Shown: piece by piece, positions 1 to 9,891 of the stretch
Layout of the letters: every line of letters begins with the position of its first letter
How positions within the stretch are numbered: the stretch's first letter is position 1
Source: a virus
DNA length: 26,730 bases
Reading direction: 5' to 3' (one strand)
IMG/VR virus record: IMGVR_UViG_3300033992_001141
Location: 1 to 26,730 of that record
Program-made: the position numbers and the translations under genes
Notes under the pieces: generated by a model
What the model saw: only the letters and a program-made list of their open reading frames with translations
Told to the model about the DNA's origin: nothing
Databases searched by the model: none

Positions 1-941
1 TTGCTTGGATTATCGTTATCGGATATTACAAATGTTGGATTGTTGCTGTAGTTGTATTCTTGGTTCTTCACTCGAACAAAGAAATGACGAGCAGGAACAT
101 ATTCAGTTATTCTAGCTTTCATGCTACTCAATGCCGCACCCTTGTTTATGGCAGTAAATAATACGTTTGACATGCGCGAAAAATTGGTTCCCCACTCGTT
201 TGCAGTATTCCAATACAAAGAGTATCCATCAACTTTACCAATCAATTCATGTACCTTCTTGGCGTTGAGAATGATAATACCCAAGTCTGGATACATCAAA
301 CCAATTCCTTGATAGTTTCTTGTGGCAAGCGAACCGGATACCAAGGTTCCTTGAAGTAAGTTGTATCTTTTTCCGCCGGATTGTACTCCGGTGTCAGGGT
401 TGTCTCTGGAGTCGTCGATTATTGTTACACTGGTTGCAATGCCGCCAACACCAGAGCCGCTCAATGTCATCTCAAATTGACCGGGATCTAGTTTGTCTTT
501 ATACTTGGCATTTCTGAAAGAAATTGCGTAAATATCATCGGCGTTTGTTACCGAACCGGAAATTGAAGAAGTTGCAAACGTGAACTTATCATCTCCCGGT
601 GACAGCAACAAATTTCTATATTGATTGTATATTACCTTGGTTGGAAACAATAAACTGCCTTGCGAAGAATTTACATCAAACGCGGAAGAACCCGAGCCAG
701 CATAATGACCATATGCAATTGAAAAATAAATGTCCGAACTTGATGATCCTGTTGGAGCATCATATACGTTGGTATAATACAATCCATTTAATGGTTCAAA
801 AAGAGAAGAAGATTGTTGTGTTTGGCGGCTGCTGGTATAAAATGACGACCATACCGACTCACCGTCGCTCCACAACCCAGTGGAAACTGGTTGAGTTCTT
901 CCGGCCACTATGTCTGTTGAATCAAATTGTTTAAAAATCAT
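1..941 (-). CDS. Virion structural protein, 3' end beyond window (partial)
   Basis: An open reading frame starts with ATG at 941 and stays open through base 1, so about 313 residues are visible and the C terminus is missing. It begins MIFKQFDSTDIVAGRTQPVS and is rich in Ser, Thr, Gly, Tyr and Asn, the composition of an extended beta-structured virion protein. It is the last gene seen in the baseplate/tail module, 12 bases after the preceding gene, so it is probably cotranscribed with it. No Shine-Dalgarno site is obvious before the ATG. I recognise no named domain. A baseplate-peripheral or fibre-connecting role is inferred from position only. Confidence 0.7.
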   Translation of the reverse strand, partial: MIFKQFDSTDIVAGRTQPVSTGLWSDGESVWSSFYTSSRQTQQSSSLFEPLNGLYYTNVYDAPTGSSSSDIYFSIAYGHYAGSGSSAFDVNSSQGSLLFPTKVIYNQYRNLLLSPGDDKFTFATSSISGSVTNADDIYAISFRNAKYKDKLDPGQFEMTLSGSGVGGIATSVTIIDDSRDNPDTGVQSGGKRYNLLQGTLVSGSLATRNYQGIGLMYPDLGIIILNAKKVHELIGKVDGYSLYWNTANEWGTNFSRMSNVLFTAINKGAALSSMKARITEYVPARHFFVRVKNQEYNYSNNPTFVISDNDNPS

Positions 942-953
942 TGTGGTAAATTA

Positions 954-1595
954 TTAAGAGGACGTGGTTCCCTTTACATTCACACTAACCGGTATTGTCA
1001 CAGAGCCGCCGCTTTCATTTCCAATCACCGTGAGGGTTGCGCTCAAGGTTTGTGTCAATGCCGAGTTTGGAACAAAACGGAAACGAAGACCAAGGCTAAC
1101 TTGTGCAGTCGTCGAAGAAACGTCACCAATGAAAGTTGGAATGGTTGCGGTTGTAACATTCTGAAGTTGTTCACCGATTATTGTACCAGCCGATTTGTTG
1201 GACAAAATTGCCGTATAACCGAGAGTTGTGTTGTAAACTGGGTTGGTGGATGGAACAATGACCACTTCACCCTTATAGTCCTTGTCCACATAAATTGCGC
1301 TTTGTCCGAGAGAAATTACTGGGATCGAAGTAACTCCGGACGGAAGAGTGACGAGCTTATATTTCAACAATTGCGTTTCGTCGGTAAACGCCTCAAACAC
1401 AGGGGTATTGCGAATAGCTAAATCATAATAGGCAGAACCTTGTGGATGATTTGGTTGATACAGACGATAATCAATTTCGTCGTCGGCCAAGGCATATGAC
1501 TTGATATTCAACCCGCCATTTGCCGCAAGTAGCTCTCTGCCTTTCTTTGTCAAGACCGCATCTACTGTTATTATTTCATTATTGATATACGCCAT
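954..1595 (-). CDS. Putative virion structural protein, 213 aa
   Basis: A complete 213-residue frame with an ATG at 1595. The N-terminal part (residues 1-45) has the pattern AVLTKKGRELLAANGG, which I associate with small structural proteins of T4-like environmental phages, though I cannot name a family. The C-terminal ~100 residues are a Thr/Val/Ser-rich beta-sandwich-like stretch ending in SVNVKGTTSS. A GAGAAAG sequence lies upstream of the start, and an ATATTTATT box lies 16 bases before the ATG, so the gene probably has its own late promoter. It sits between the giant gpI-like gene and the partial structural gene at the window edge. The precise role is unknown. Confidence 0.75.
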   Translation of the reverse strand: MAYINNEIITVDAVLTKKGRELLAANGGLNIKSYALADDEIDYRLYQPNHPQGSAYYDLAIRNTPVFEAFTDETQLLKYKLVTLPSGVTSIPVISLGQSAIYVDKDYKGEVVIVPSTNPVYNTTLGYTAILSNKSAGTIIGEQLQNVTTATIPTFIGDVSSTTAQVSLGLRFRFVPNSALTQTLSATLTVIGNESGGSVTIPVSVNVKGTTSS

Positions 1596-1612
1596 ATAGT
1601 GTTACTTTCTCA

Positions 1613-1620
1613 ATAAATAT
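1613..1620 (-). promoter_or_regulatory. ATATTTAT(T) box, putative late promoter
   Basis: Read on the minus strand, this is ATATTTATTGAG, 16 bases before the ATG of the 213-residue structural gene. It matches the box seen before several other minus-strand genes in this window. Promoter function is inferred from recurrence and position. Confidence 0.45.
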
Positions 1621-1645
1621 ATATCCGATTGCTTTTTTACCATTT

Positions 1646-4600
1646 TTATACTGTTTTTGTTTCAATTGGGTCAGAGTTATTCAACAATCCCGTTTTTACA
1701 TCAACAGTAGTTTTTTTATTTTGGCTGTTCTTCTTCCATTTAAACCGTGTATTTGTGTTGTCATATGAGTTTATCTCTTTTATAGAAAACTGCTGTTTAC
1801 CGTATTTATGATGATTATTGAAATATCCAATCAGCAATTCAGCATTTTTGGGATAATATAACATGGATATATTTTTTCTATAATTAATACTAGACGGCAG
1901 TGAACCGAAGAAAGTACCTGATGTTCTATACTTGAAGTCATCAGTAACAGGTCCAGTGCCAGATGACAAAAATGTTGTATTATACTTTGCATAATTCAAT
2001 GTAGCCGGAACTCCACCGAATATACTTCCAACGAAATGATATGTTCCGCCAGAATAACCAAAAACTCCGGTATAAATAATTGGATATGCCGAAACATAAT
2101 CAGAATTTATTAAAATACCGTTTGGAAGTATCACACCATTTCCGGTTGATCCCCAAACAGACCCAGATACTATCCGTCCATTCAATGAATGTGCAGACGA
2201 TACTGTGTGTGATATTACCGAACCGGTTGATGGTGGTGTGAAGCTCACACTTCCACTATAGTATATATCTTCATAAGAAATTGCCGTGATATATGAAGTC
2301 AATGTTGGCAATTTTGCCAGATTTATTTTGTAATAAGAAGATGATATTGTCTGAACCGTTCCGTTCAAATTGACATTGATTTCATGATCATTCAACGAAG
2401 ATGTGTTGGTTGGCAGATTATATTTGTTGTATACTTGATATTGTTTTTTTAGTTTGATCACATCCGCTCTATAATATTCTCCATCATAGTATGTCAATCC
2501 ATTGTCCGAATATACTCCAAATCCGTATTGGTCTTCGTCGGTTGGAAAAAATATTTGATTCACGTCACTTAAAATTGACGCTCCTTCATTTTTTGTCACT
2601 AAAGTATATTCCAATTTTGGCGACTGTGCTCCAAAAACTTCACGGCGAACTTCTATGTGTGATTCTTTTTGTTTAATGGTTTTTTGTATAATTGGTTTCA
2701 ACTGAATCTTTGAACGCTCCAAGATGGATGGTTCAATCAAAATACCATCAACAAGGTTGGCTCTGGCCGGAACAACCGACTTTATATATTTAAACATCGC
2801 TTTGTCAAAGTAGAATCTTACCACGTTCATAAAGAACTGATAGTCTATTGCACCAAATCCTTGGTCGTAAAATATTTGCTTGAATTTTTCAAATCTAGTG
2901 TATGAACTTGCATACACATATGACGGATCTCCAATCAATTCAGACAGAGGATAATTTCCAAAGAACTTTATTATTTCTGTGTTTTGAATTTCGGAAGGAG
3001 AAAAGAATATACCAAGTCTATTAGATCCCACGCCAACAAGTTCACTTGATTGCAGGGACGATCTTTCGGTTGAAGACAAGTTTGATATCAATTCTTGTTC
3101 AACATAATTTATTTTATTACTGCCGAACTTACCGGCACCATAATCTGGTAATTTTACTGTCTGCCTCGAATCCTTGCGAGTAAACTGCCACGGAAATGCT
3201 GATCCATTTGTAGGATCACATTCGCTGGTTTGTGTTAAAGGAATATTATTTTTTGGGAAGTTTATTGCAACAAACGTTGGAAAGTCACTTCTGAACGACA
3301 AATTATTTAAGGTGGTGGAGTTTGATTGTGCATACAATTCCAACGGACGTTCAAACGATATTCTGATTAGATTGTCAGAAATCACATCTGCCGGTGAATT
3401 CATATCATATGCATTCTGATGCAATGTGTGATTTTCAAAAACAGAATCGCTGACAGGAGATTCCCAAATCTTTATTTCGTCAATATTTCCAAAAAATGCT
3501 TCTGGATCAACATTTAAAGACGCGGTGTTCTGGTTATAATTACCAATATATACGTGCGAACCAGAACGAAATTGTGTGTTGTAACTACCACTCAAATATT
3601 GACTTGCGGTTGTAAAAAATGTAATTCTCGAATCTTCGGCACGTTGAAGATATACATCATACTTGATTGGATACTGATCAATTTGCGACGGAGTAAAATT
3701 GTAAACAGAAAACTCTTGAGATGCGTCATTGCGGCGAAGCATGGCATGATAGGTGTTACCATCAAACACCGGTGCCCTGTTGGTCATGATCGTCTTTACG
3801 CTTCCGGAGCCATCGTCCAAGCTAAAGAATAATTTTCCCCAATCCAATCCTTTGTCTCGATACACACCTACTAACCAACTACCTGGACACTCCGCCAGTC
3901 TGAACACATGTCCAACGTCACTGGTTTTGGTCGTATCAAACGCAAAGTTGAATTCTAATGTTTGAGCACTTCCAGTCCAGTTGACCTTGAAATATTCTGC
4001 ACTTCCACTGAAATATGGTTCATATTTTACTTCATCAATTACATACTCGGAAGTATCTTGTAGATTGTGTACATTTTTAATTCCACCATACTCTTTTATT
4101 TTTATGATATTCTTTGGTATGCCAAAACAACTCAACAATGATGACAATGAAGCTTCCGTGCCCTTGGTTTTGTAGATATATGGTAGGGTGTTTAAAATAC
4201 GCTTCCAGATGATTTGATTGCGTTGTTCTTCAGACAATTGTCTGGCTTGGTTATACAACTCCGAGCCAACATCAAAATCATTTTGATTGAATGAAGACAG
4301 CAGCAGTGGAAGATTTTCACTAGAAATCTCTGCTTCCCACCCAAGCGATGCCAGCATGTCTTCAACAATGTCCACAGAAATACCATAATTTGGACTGTTG
4401 GAATAATTGTTTTTCTCGGTTATTTGTTTGATGGTCAAAGAAAGATTGTCAAAGAAATGACCAATCATACCAACAAATTTTATATAATCAACATTATCGT
4501 CCGATTGTTCCACCATGAATTGTGGGAGATTATTAATTAAAGAATTTCCATTGTTGCGATCATACAAAGACGCAGAACCAATATGCTCCGGATACCACGC

Positions 4601-6331
4601 GGGATTATTGTACAAGAATTTCTCATATCCGTCCATTGAAGTTTCAATGTTGTCTATTTCCGTATTTGCGTCTGTTTTTTGTTTTATATAAAACAGGTCG
4701 TCTGGATTTCTATCAAGCTCGGCTGTAAAATATTCCATGTCGCCTTGCAATTTTTCAATCTGCGATTTTTTTGTATCAAATGTTGAAATTCTTAAAGTCG
4801 CGGATGAAAAATTAACAAAGTTTCCAAAATTTCTGTAATTTGTGTTATCAACAATGGTATCAAATGGAACACTTATTTTGGAAACAATTTCATTATAGGC
4901 ACTGCCGGTTTGATTTATCAATTGCTCCATTGATAAAGTTTCCGTGGCATTTCCTTGGCTTTCAATCCTGACCAAAAAATTTGGACCCTTCAACGGAATC
5001 GTTTGTATATTTGGTTTGGTAAAATAATATAAGTTCTGAACTATTGGAAGAAATCCAAAGTTGTTTGTGATCCAGAAATCGTCGCCAACCGATATTGATG
5101 CTGGTAGGGGATCGCTCAGTTTCAATACCAACTTATCGTAAAATCTTGGGTCGGAGGCGGAGACCACCTTCTTGTTTAGAATGGAATATTTTCTATCTCC
5201 GTCAAAATTTATATAATTCTTGAAATATCCCGACAAATATATGTTGTGCTTTGCTTCTATAACATAAATCTTTGGATAAAAAATGAGATTGTAATAGATA
5301 TACCCAAGAAATTCTATTATAGAGTTATAATCATCCGGCTTTCTGTTGGTTATTCTGTTGAGTTCTTGATCAACTATGAATCTGAATATGCTATAGTAGT
5401 AGTCGCGGACATCTTGGAAATTAGAACCCGATTCATAATTCTCATATAGCCAGTTTTTAAATTGATCATATATTCCCAGAATGTCATTGGTAGAAATTTC
5501 ACCATCGTTGCGTATATTTCCTTTTCTTACTCCATAGAATATGTCCGTAAGAAAATTTATAACATCAATGTCACTGTCATTTTCGGAACTCCGAGCATTC
5601 AGTCCGTAATTATACTTAAAACTAGCAACACCGGTTTGATATTGATCTTTGGCGGCGTAATACAAACTATATATAGGAGATGAAGAAATAGAATCAGTAA
5701 TATTCTTTGCGATTTCTTTTATCTGAAATTGATAATTTGAAAATACATTAAATTCATCAACCGTATTTGATTGTATTCCTTTCAATGTTTTTGGAATTAC
5801 CGCTATCTCGGTTCTTGATGTAGAGATTGTATCTATTATCAACCTTTCATCCGATCCAGATTCCGTTCCAACCAAATTTCTCAACAATTCTATGGAAACC
5901 TTGTAATTTCCGTCGGTTATTCCCAGCTTGTTCAACTCCTTGGACATATCCAAGAAAAGAGAACTTGTTGAAATGGACCCCGATATATTCGCTGAATCGG
6001 ATGTCCCCGAATAACCCGTTGTTGAGGTTATTAGAGGAAATGTACTGTTAAATTTCTGATATGAATAAGTAACATATTTATTGGTTACATCATAGTATGA
6101 CTGGGTGTTTTTTGTATACGAACCGGATGACACAACCACAGATGCAGTAATCTGAGACTCATCAAAGTTGAATACAGAAATCTTTATTGCGTCTTTATCA
6201 GATTCTCCAAACGGAAAATTAACATAAGTTTGGTTCTCGGTGTAAAACTTCAGATCGTTTTCAGAAAAAGTAGAGCCAACATTCAAAGAAGATGTTGATT
6301 GGGTTCTATATTTTATATCTGTGAGTTTCAT
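1646..6331 (-). CDS. Giant tail/baseplate protein with gpI-like (P2 I/T4 gp7-type) and LamG-like regions
   Basis: A 1561-residue protein whose ATG overlaps the stop of the 73-residue gene (ATGA). Around residues 710-755 it carries LPYIYKTKGTEASL followed by LLSCFGIP, the signature of the P2 gpI-type tail protein family that joins baseplate wedge proteins to fibres. Roughly residues 790-975 resemble a laminin-G/concanavalin-like jelly-roll, with alternating strands ending in FFGNIDEIKIWESPVS. The flanks are Asn/Ser/Tyr-rich. In contractile tails the order gp25 (W), gp6 (J), gp7 (I) is typical. Here the gene lies downstream of gp25 and gp6, so it is the likely I/gp7 counterpart with an inserted carbohydrate-binding-type module. 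Assignment of the gpI region is good. The LamG call rests on pattern only. Confidence 0.8.
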   Translation of the reverse strand: MKLTDIKYRTQSTSSLNVGSTFSENDLKFYTENQTYVNFPFGESDKDAIKISVFNFDESQITASVVVSSGSYTKNTQSYYDVTNKYVTYSYQKFNSTFPLITSTTGYSGTSDSANISGSISTSSLFLDMSKELNKLGITDGNYKVSIELLRNLVGTESGSDERLIIDTISTSRTEIAVIPKTLKGIQSNTVDEFNVFSNYQFQIKEIAKNITDSISSSPIYSLYYAAKDQYQTGVASFKYNYGLNARSSENDSDIDVINFLTDIFYGVRKGNIRNDGEISTNDILGIYDQFKNWLYENYESGSNFQDVRDYYYSIFRFIVDQELNRITNRKPDDYNSIIEFLGYIYYNLIFYPKIYVIEAKHNIYLSGYFKNYINFDGDRKYSILNKKVVSASDPRFYDKLVLKLSDPLPASISVGDDFWITNNFGFLPIVQNLYYFTKPNIQTIPLKGPNFLVRIESQGNATETLSMEQLINQTGSAYNEIVSKISVPFDTIVDNTNYRNFGNFVNFSSATLRISTFDTKKSQIEKLQGDMEYFTAELDRNPDDLFYIKQKTDANTEIDNIETSMDGYEKFLYNNPAWYPEHIGSASLYDRNNGNSLINNLPQFMVEQSDDNVDYIKFVGMIGHFFDNLSLTIKQITEKNNYSNSPNYGISVDIVEDMLASLGWEAEISSENLPLLLSSFNQNDFDVGSELYNQARQLSEEQRNQIIWKRILNTLPYIYKTKGTEASLSSLLSCFGIPKNIIKIKEYGGIKNVHNLQDTSEYVIDEVKYEPYFSGSAEYFKVNWTGSAQTLEFNFAFDTTKTSDVGHVFRLAECPGSWLVGVYRDKGLDWGKLFFSLDDGSGSVKTIMTNRAPVFDGNTYHAMLRRNDASQEFSVYNFTPSQIDQYPIKYDVYLQRAEDSRITFFTTASQYLSGSYNTQFRSGSHVYIGNYNQNTASLNVDPEAFFGNIDEIKIWESPVSDSVFENHTLHQNAYDMNSPADVISDNLIRISFERPLELYAQSNSTTLNNLSFRSDFPTFVAINFPKNNIPLTQTSECDPTNGSAFPWQFTRKDSRQTVKLPDYGAGKFGSNKINYVEQELISNLSSTERSSLQSSELVGVGSNRLGIFFSPSEIQNTEIIKFFGNYPLSELIGDPSYVYASSYTRFEKFKQIFYDQGFGAIDYQFFMNVVRFYFDKAMFKYIKSVVPARANLVDGILIEPSILERSKIQLKPIIQKTIKQKESHIEVRREVFGAQSPKLEYTLVTKNEGASILSDVNQIFFPTDEDQYGFGVYSDNGLTYYDGEYYRADVIKLKKQYQVYNKYNLPTNTSSLNDHEINVNLNGTVQTISSSYYKINLAKLPTLTSYITAISYEDIYYSGSVSFTPPSTGSVISHTVSSAHSLNGRIVSGSVWGSTGNGVILPNGILINSDYVSAYPIIYTGVFGYSGGTYHFVGSIFGGVPATLNYAKYNTTFLSSGTGPVTDDFKYRTSGTFFGSLPSSINYRKNISMLYYPKNAELLIGYFNNHHKYGKQQFSIKEINSYDNTNTRFKWKKNSQNKKTTVDVKTGLLNNSDPIETKTV

Positions 6332-6549
6332 AGTTCTTTGAATGTAACATCATATTTTGTTTCCACTTTGGTTGGATCATACACAACATTCTGTAAAGGA
6401 ATCATTATTGATGATGAATACAACTGACCCTGTATGTTTTGTATAATCAAATTACCGTATGAATCTATGTTTGGAACAATTGAACCAACGGAATACAGGG
6501 TTTGTACATCATCTTGATTATAACCTGTTAGATTTGGATTTGCGTTCAT
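6328..6549 (-). CDS. Small conserved-position protein, 73 aa
   Basis: A 73-residue frame that overlaps both neighbours by four bases (ATGA at each junction), so it is translationally coupled between the DNRLRE-like protein and the giant gpI-like protein. That arrangement argues strongly that it is a real gene. The sequence is polar and slightly acidic, has no transmembrane segment and no Cys, and contains a short IQGQLYSSSIMIPLQN stretch that could form beta strands. No family is recognised. It may be a small baseplate component or an assembly factor for one of the neighbouring large proteins, judged from context alone. Confidence 0.7.
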   Translation of the reverse strand: MNANPNLTGYNQDDVQTLYSVGSIVPNIDSYGNLIIQNIQGQLYSSSIMIPLQNVVYDPTKVETKYDVTFKEL

Positions 6550-7880
6550 CTAGAAATCTTGAATGCGGTTGGAACGGTGAATGTCAATATAGACCCGCTT
6601 TGCTCCGAACGAATTTCTACCTTGTAGTATCTTTCTTGAGGAAGACCGGTTGTATCCAACATAAAATAGTTTCCGTATGAATCAAAACTCAATCTGGTAT
6701 ATTCATCATATGGTAATATAGACTCTTCGGTTTCGGCATCTTTAATAGAATAGAAACTTGAACTTGGTAAATAATATGGAGTCAAATAATCCGAAAGTTT
6801 ATTGGTAAATGTTTTTTGTGGATAACGCTTTCTTGAAGTTACATCCATTCTCAAAATAGAACCGTGCTTATATTCTTTAGCAAGATTCTTCATATCAACA
6901 ACAGCATCTCTTAATTGAATTGGATCTGCGCTACCGGTTTCAATGATAGCATCTGCCCATGAAACATCTATATACGGAGAATATATTGTATTGGTTTCTT
7001 TAGAGAAGAATCTTAATTTTCCATAATCAATAGAACTTGATTCGTCGCTATGTAATATAATCAATCCATTATTTTTAATTCCACTTGTTAGCCATGCTTC
7101 TACAATTGAAGTTACATCCATACGAACATCGCTAGTTTGATAATCAAACGATTGAGTACAAGCATATCCACCCGTTACTGGTGATATATAAGATGAAGTT
7201 TCTGGGGGAACATAAATGTCTCCGCAGTTTGGAAATGGATTGTATGAATTATTGTATGGCGGTTGAGCATATCCAGAACCAGAACCTAGTAGGCTTGATG
7301 AAACCCACCACACACCACCTCCGCTGCAATCTGTCAAGGAACCGCTCATCCATTTTTCAGAGAATCCATCAGAAAACTTCCAATTTGCTCCATCAGACGC
7401 AGCTTGACCATCGTATTTGTATCCAGAACCCATTCCCCACGATTGAGAAATTGGATATGCCGCGAGTGTATATTTTACAGGAACTTCTTTAGATTCACAT
7501 GTTTTGAGAACAAGATAAAAACGAGGATTTACTATTTCGTTGCATACTATAGAAGCAGACACGTCGCTCAAATCAAATTGCAACAATGCTCTGGACAATA
7601 CAGCACCTTGAGTAACTTGACTGGTTTGAATATATGAACTTGATACAACTTTTGGATCGGTTGAGCCTGAATTAAAAGAGCCTGACATAGATCCACTCAA
7701 AAGTTCAATGCTTGAACTGGTAAATGAAATCAATGTGGAATATGTACTATTGCTTGAGCAGCTGCCATAAGACACCCGTTTTTCCACTTCAAGAATTTCA
7801 TCCAACCCCATGTTCTTGAACATATATGACGGATCGTTGCTGATGGTGGTGTCTTTGGTTGGATATAAAAAGTAATGCAT
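6546..7880 (-). CDS. Virion protein with DNRLRE-like domain, 444 aa
   Basis: A 444-residue structural protein following gp6. It opens with YPTKDTTISNDPSYM and around residues 250-310 has the pattern DVTSIVEAWL...NGLIIL...KLRFFSKE...PYIDVSW. This is typical of DNRLRE domains, which are beta-sandwich modules found in surface proteins and phage structural proteins. The centre (about 165-245) is rich in Gly, Ser, Tyr and Pro and contains several Cys. The ATG at 7880 is preceded by AAAGA and, 18 bases away, an ATATTTATA box. The stop overlaps the next ATG. It probably sits on the baseplate periphery or supports fibres. That role is inferred from domain type and gene order. Confidence 0.75.
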   Translation of the reverse strand: MHYFLYPTKDTTISNDPSYMFKNMGLDEILEVEKRVSYGSCSSNSTYSTLISFTSSSIELLSGSMSGSFNSGSTDPKVVSSSYIQTSQVTQGAVLSRALLQFDLSDVSASIVCNEIVNPRFYLVLKTCESKEVPVKYTLAAYPISQSWGMGSGYKYDGQAASDGANWKFSDGFSEKWMSGSLTDCSGGGVWWVSSSLLGSGSGYAQPPYNNSYNPFPNCGDIYVPPETSSYISPVTGGYACTQSFDYQTSDVRMDVTSIVEAWLTSGIKNNGLIILHSDESSSIDYGKLRFFSKETNTIYSPYIDVSWADAIIETGSADPIQLRDAVVDMKNLAKEYKHGSILRMDVTSRKRYPQKTFTNKLSDYLTPYYLPSSSFYSIKDAETEESILPYDEYTRLSFDSYGNYFMLDTTGLPQERYYKVEIRSEQSGSILTFTVPTAFKISR

Positions 7881-7898
7881 ATACTATGTTCTTTACAT

Positions 7899-7906
7899 TA
7901 TAAATA
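7899..7906 (-). promoter_or_regulatory. ATATTTATA box, putative late promoter
   Basis: The minus strand reads GTATATTTATAATGTAAAG, placed 18 bases before the ATG of the DNRLRE-like gene in the 55-base gap after gp6. The downstream bases AATG(T/A)AAAGA are shared with the box before the fibre gene at 26277, an 18-base-scale similarity unlikely to be chance. Confidence 0.55.
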
Positions 7907-7935
7907 TACGCCCCAACCAATAAATTTGACCTAAA

Positions 7936-9891
7936 TTAACTCACACGTCCCACAATGTCTTTTGTTGGAAATCTTACTTCAAATATAGACGGATCAATTG
8001 ATGGATATACCACCTTATCCAATGTAGCTTTGACTATATCATATTCGTATGGAGAATAATCACCATCCCGTAATGTCAAATTTTTGATTTTCAACGAAGA
8101 AACAGATTGTACACCGCCGATCTTGGCAATTTCAAGCTCCAAACGACTAAGATTAATTGGTTGACAGAACTGAATATTGTTTATATCAAAGAATTGTTGC
8201 ACCAAAGTTAAACAGTTTGCCAATACTTCACGTTTGTTATAATTTTTATAAGCAATGATGGTGAAGTCCACCCCGATATTTATTATATATCCATCCAATA
8301 AATTTACACTGTCTGTTAACATGCGATATTGATTGAGATAGTTCTTGAGATTTTGGCGAATTGCCTCATTGGTATTTATCAAACGCTGATTGGTATCATA
8401 ACCAAGCAAATATAGATTGATAGCAAATGGATTATTCTGGTTGATATTCTTGCGATTTGTATTTTCCGCTGAAAATGAATTCACAGACAATTGGTTTGGT
8501 TGTGGTTGAATATACGAAGAATCCAAGTTGGTATCCGCTACGGCATATGCTTTGGCAATTGAACCATATTTTGAAGGCATTGCGTATGTTCTTACAACAT
8601 AATCTTTTTGGGTCACTGCTCGGCCTTGTGCAGAAAAACTTGATAATGCATTGTTGCGAATTTCATCATTGGTTTCTGAACCGCGACCACCAGAAGCAGG
8701 AACTGGGTTGTTTACTTTTACAGAACGTCTAACCAAATTTGTCAACCCCTGTTCAAATACCGGCAATTCTGTGATATCTCCAAAGAATTCTACGTTGGTG
8801 ATGTTCTTGATAGTATTGGCGTTAACATTGCTTTCTAATCCCCCGCCGGTTATATAACGAACGGTCAATGTTGTGTTGCTTGGAGCTTGTCCAAATGCTC
8901 TGGACGACAGAAAGTTTGCTGGGTCATAGTTTATGCTCTCATTTCTGAATGTGTTTGGCTTTCCAACCGTATATATATTTGGAACAATAATCTCGTCGTC
9001 GGCAATATTTGTTCCGGAACCAAATTCTAAGAATGTTGTATTGTCTGATTCAACTCCTGTAACAAATCGTTTGGATGTGCGAAGATACTTCAACAAGAAC
9101 GGAACGGTGTCTCTGTGTGAAGAAAGTGACATATCGTTTTTGTATATATTCTCACTTTCAATTGGCACCAAATCTTGTGCAAGATAATCTGTTTCATGCC
9201 ACCGATTTCCGTCAGAATCATATACATCAAAAACTTCAATGATATTTGTTTCAGAAAGATATATTTTATAAAATGGAGATGGTGCTGATATGCTCACGGT
9301 CTTGGTTATCAATTGACCCGAAAATGCTTCAGCGGACTTTTTTAATACATAAAATTCTGGCTGACCAGCAGCGTTGCGTTGATATACAGAAACTTCAAGT
9401 GGATCGTTCTGAGTATCTACGGTAAAGTCCACCGGCACACTTGTTAAAAATGAAACGCCAGAATCGCTGGTAGCAGACATACCCGGTTTTATGATTTGAG
9501 CATAACTCATATCCGGAACAATGCTACCGTCTTCTGAAATTTTTGATGGCACCAATTGATATACATCAAAATTTGTGACGCTGGGTGCGGTTGGTTTTGA
9601 CTTGTAGCCCAACGAACGAGCAGAATCAATAATATTTTGACGCTCTTCTGAATTAACCAACATAGATTCTTTGAATTGATAATCTATGTAGTATGATAAT
9701 ACATCACCAACATAAGCCGCCATTTCAATATACATCATGCCCGGCGAAGCATCACTAAAATCCTTGTATGTGTTTGGATAATATGTTTTAGAAAAATCAA
9801 TCAAAGACTGCTTCAATTGAGAGAAGTCCTTGCTGAGATATTTAATATCTCTTTTTCCCGGTTGAAAAGATTTTGGTGTGTCTAAAATCAT
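7936..9891 (-). CDS. 6: Baseplate wedge protein gp6-like (baseplate J family)
   Basis: A 651-residue protein matching T4 gp6 / baseplate J in layout. The N-terminal region includes FSDASPGMMYIEMAAYVGDV and LSYYIDYQFKES, typical of the gp6 family in marine T4-like phages. Around residues 395-435 it has GRGSETNDEIRNNAL followed by GRAVTQKDYVVRTYAMP, the hallmark baseplate-J core. gp6 dimers form the inner baseplate ring and trigger sheath contraction. T4 gp6 is of similar size (about 660 residues). The ATG overlaps the stop of the gp25 gene (ATGA), so the two wedge partners are translationally coupled. The end of the gene is followed by a promoter-containing gap. The assignment is secure. Confidence 0.95.
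   Translation of the reverse strand: MILDTPKSFQPGKRDIKYLSKDFSQLKQSLIDFSKTYYPNTYKDFSDASPGMMYIEMAAYVGDVLSYYIDYQFKESMLVNSEERQNIIDSARSLGYKSKPTAPSVTNFDVYQLVPSKISEDGSIVPDMSYAQIIKPGMSATSDSGVSFLTSVPVDFTVDTQNDPLEVSVYQRNAAGQPEFYVLKKSAEAFSGQLITKTVSISAPSPFYKIYLSETNIIEVFDVYDSDGNRWHETDYLAQDLVPIESENIYKNDMSLSSHRDTVPFLLKYLRTSKRFVTGVESDNTTFLEFGSGTNIADDEIIVPNIYTVGKPNTFRNESINYDPANFLSSRAFGQAPSNTTLTVRYITGGGLESNVNANTIKNITNVEFFGDITELPVFEQGLTNLVRRSVKVNNPVPASGGRGSETNDEIRNNALSSFSAQGRAVTQKDYVVRTYAMPSKYGSIAKAYAVADTNLDSSYIQPQPNQLSVNSFSAENTNRKNINQNNPFAINLYLLGYDTNQRLINTNEAIRQNLKNYLNQYRMLTDSVNLLDGYIINIGVDFTIIAYKNYNKREVLANCLTLVQQFFDINNIQFCQPINLSRLELEIAKIGGVQSVSSLKIKNLTLRDGDYSPYEYDIVKATLDKVVYPSIDPSIFEVRFPTKDIVGRVS

Noticed and set aside
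927-1421. Plus-strand 164-codon frame opposite the 213-residue structural gene
   Set aside because: Cys/Arg-rich with no protein-like pattern, antisense to a better gene, and no ribosome-binding site. All convincing genes are on the minus strand.
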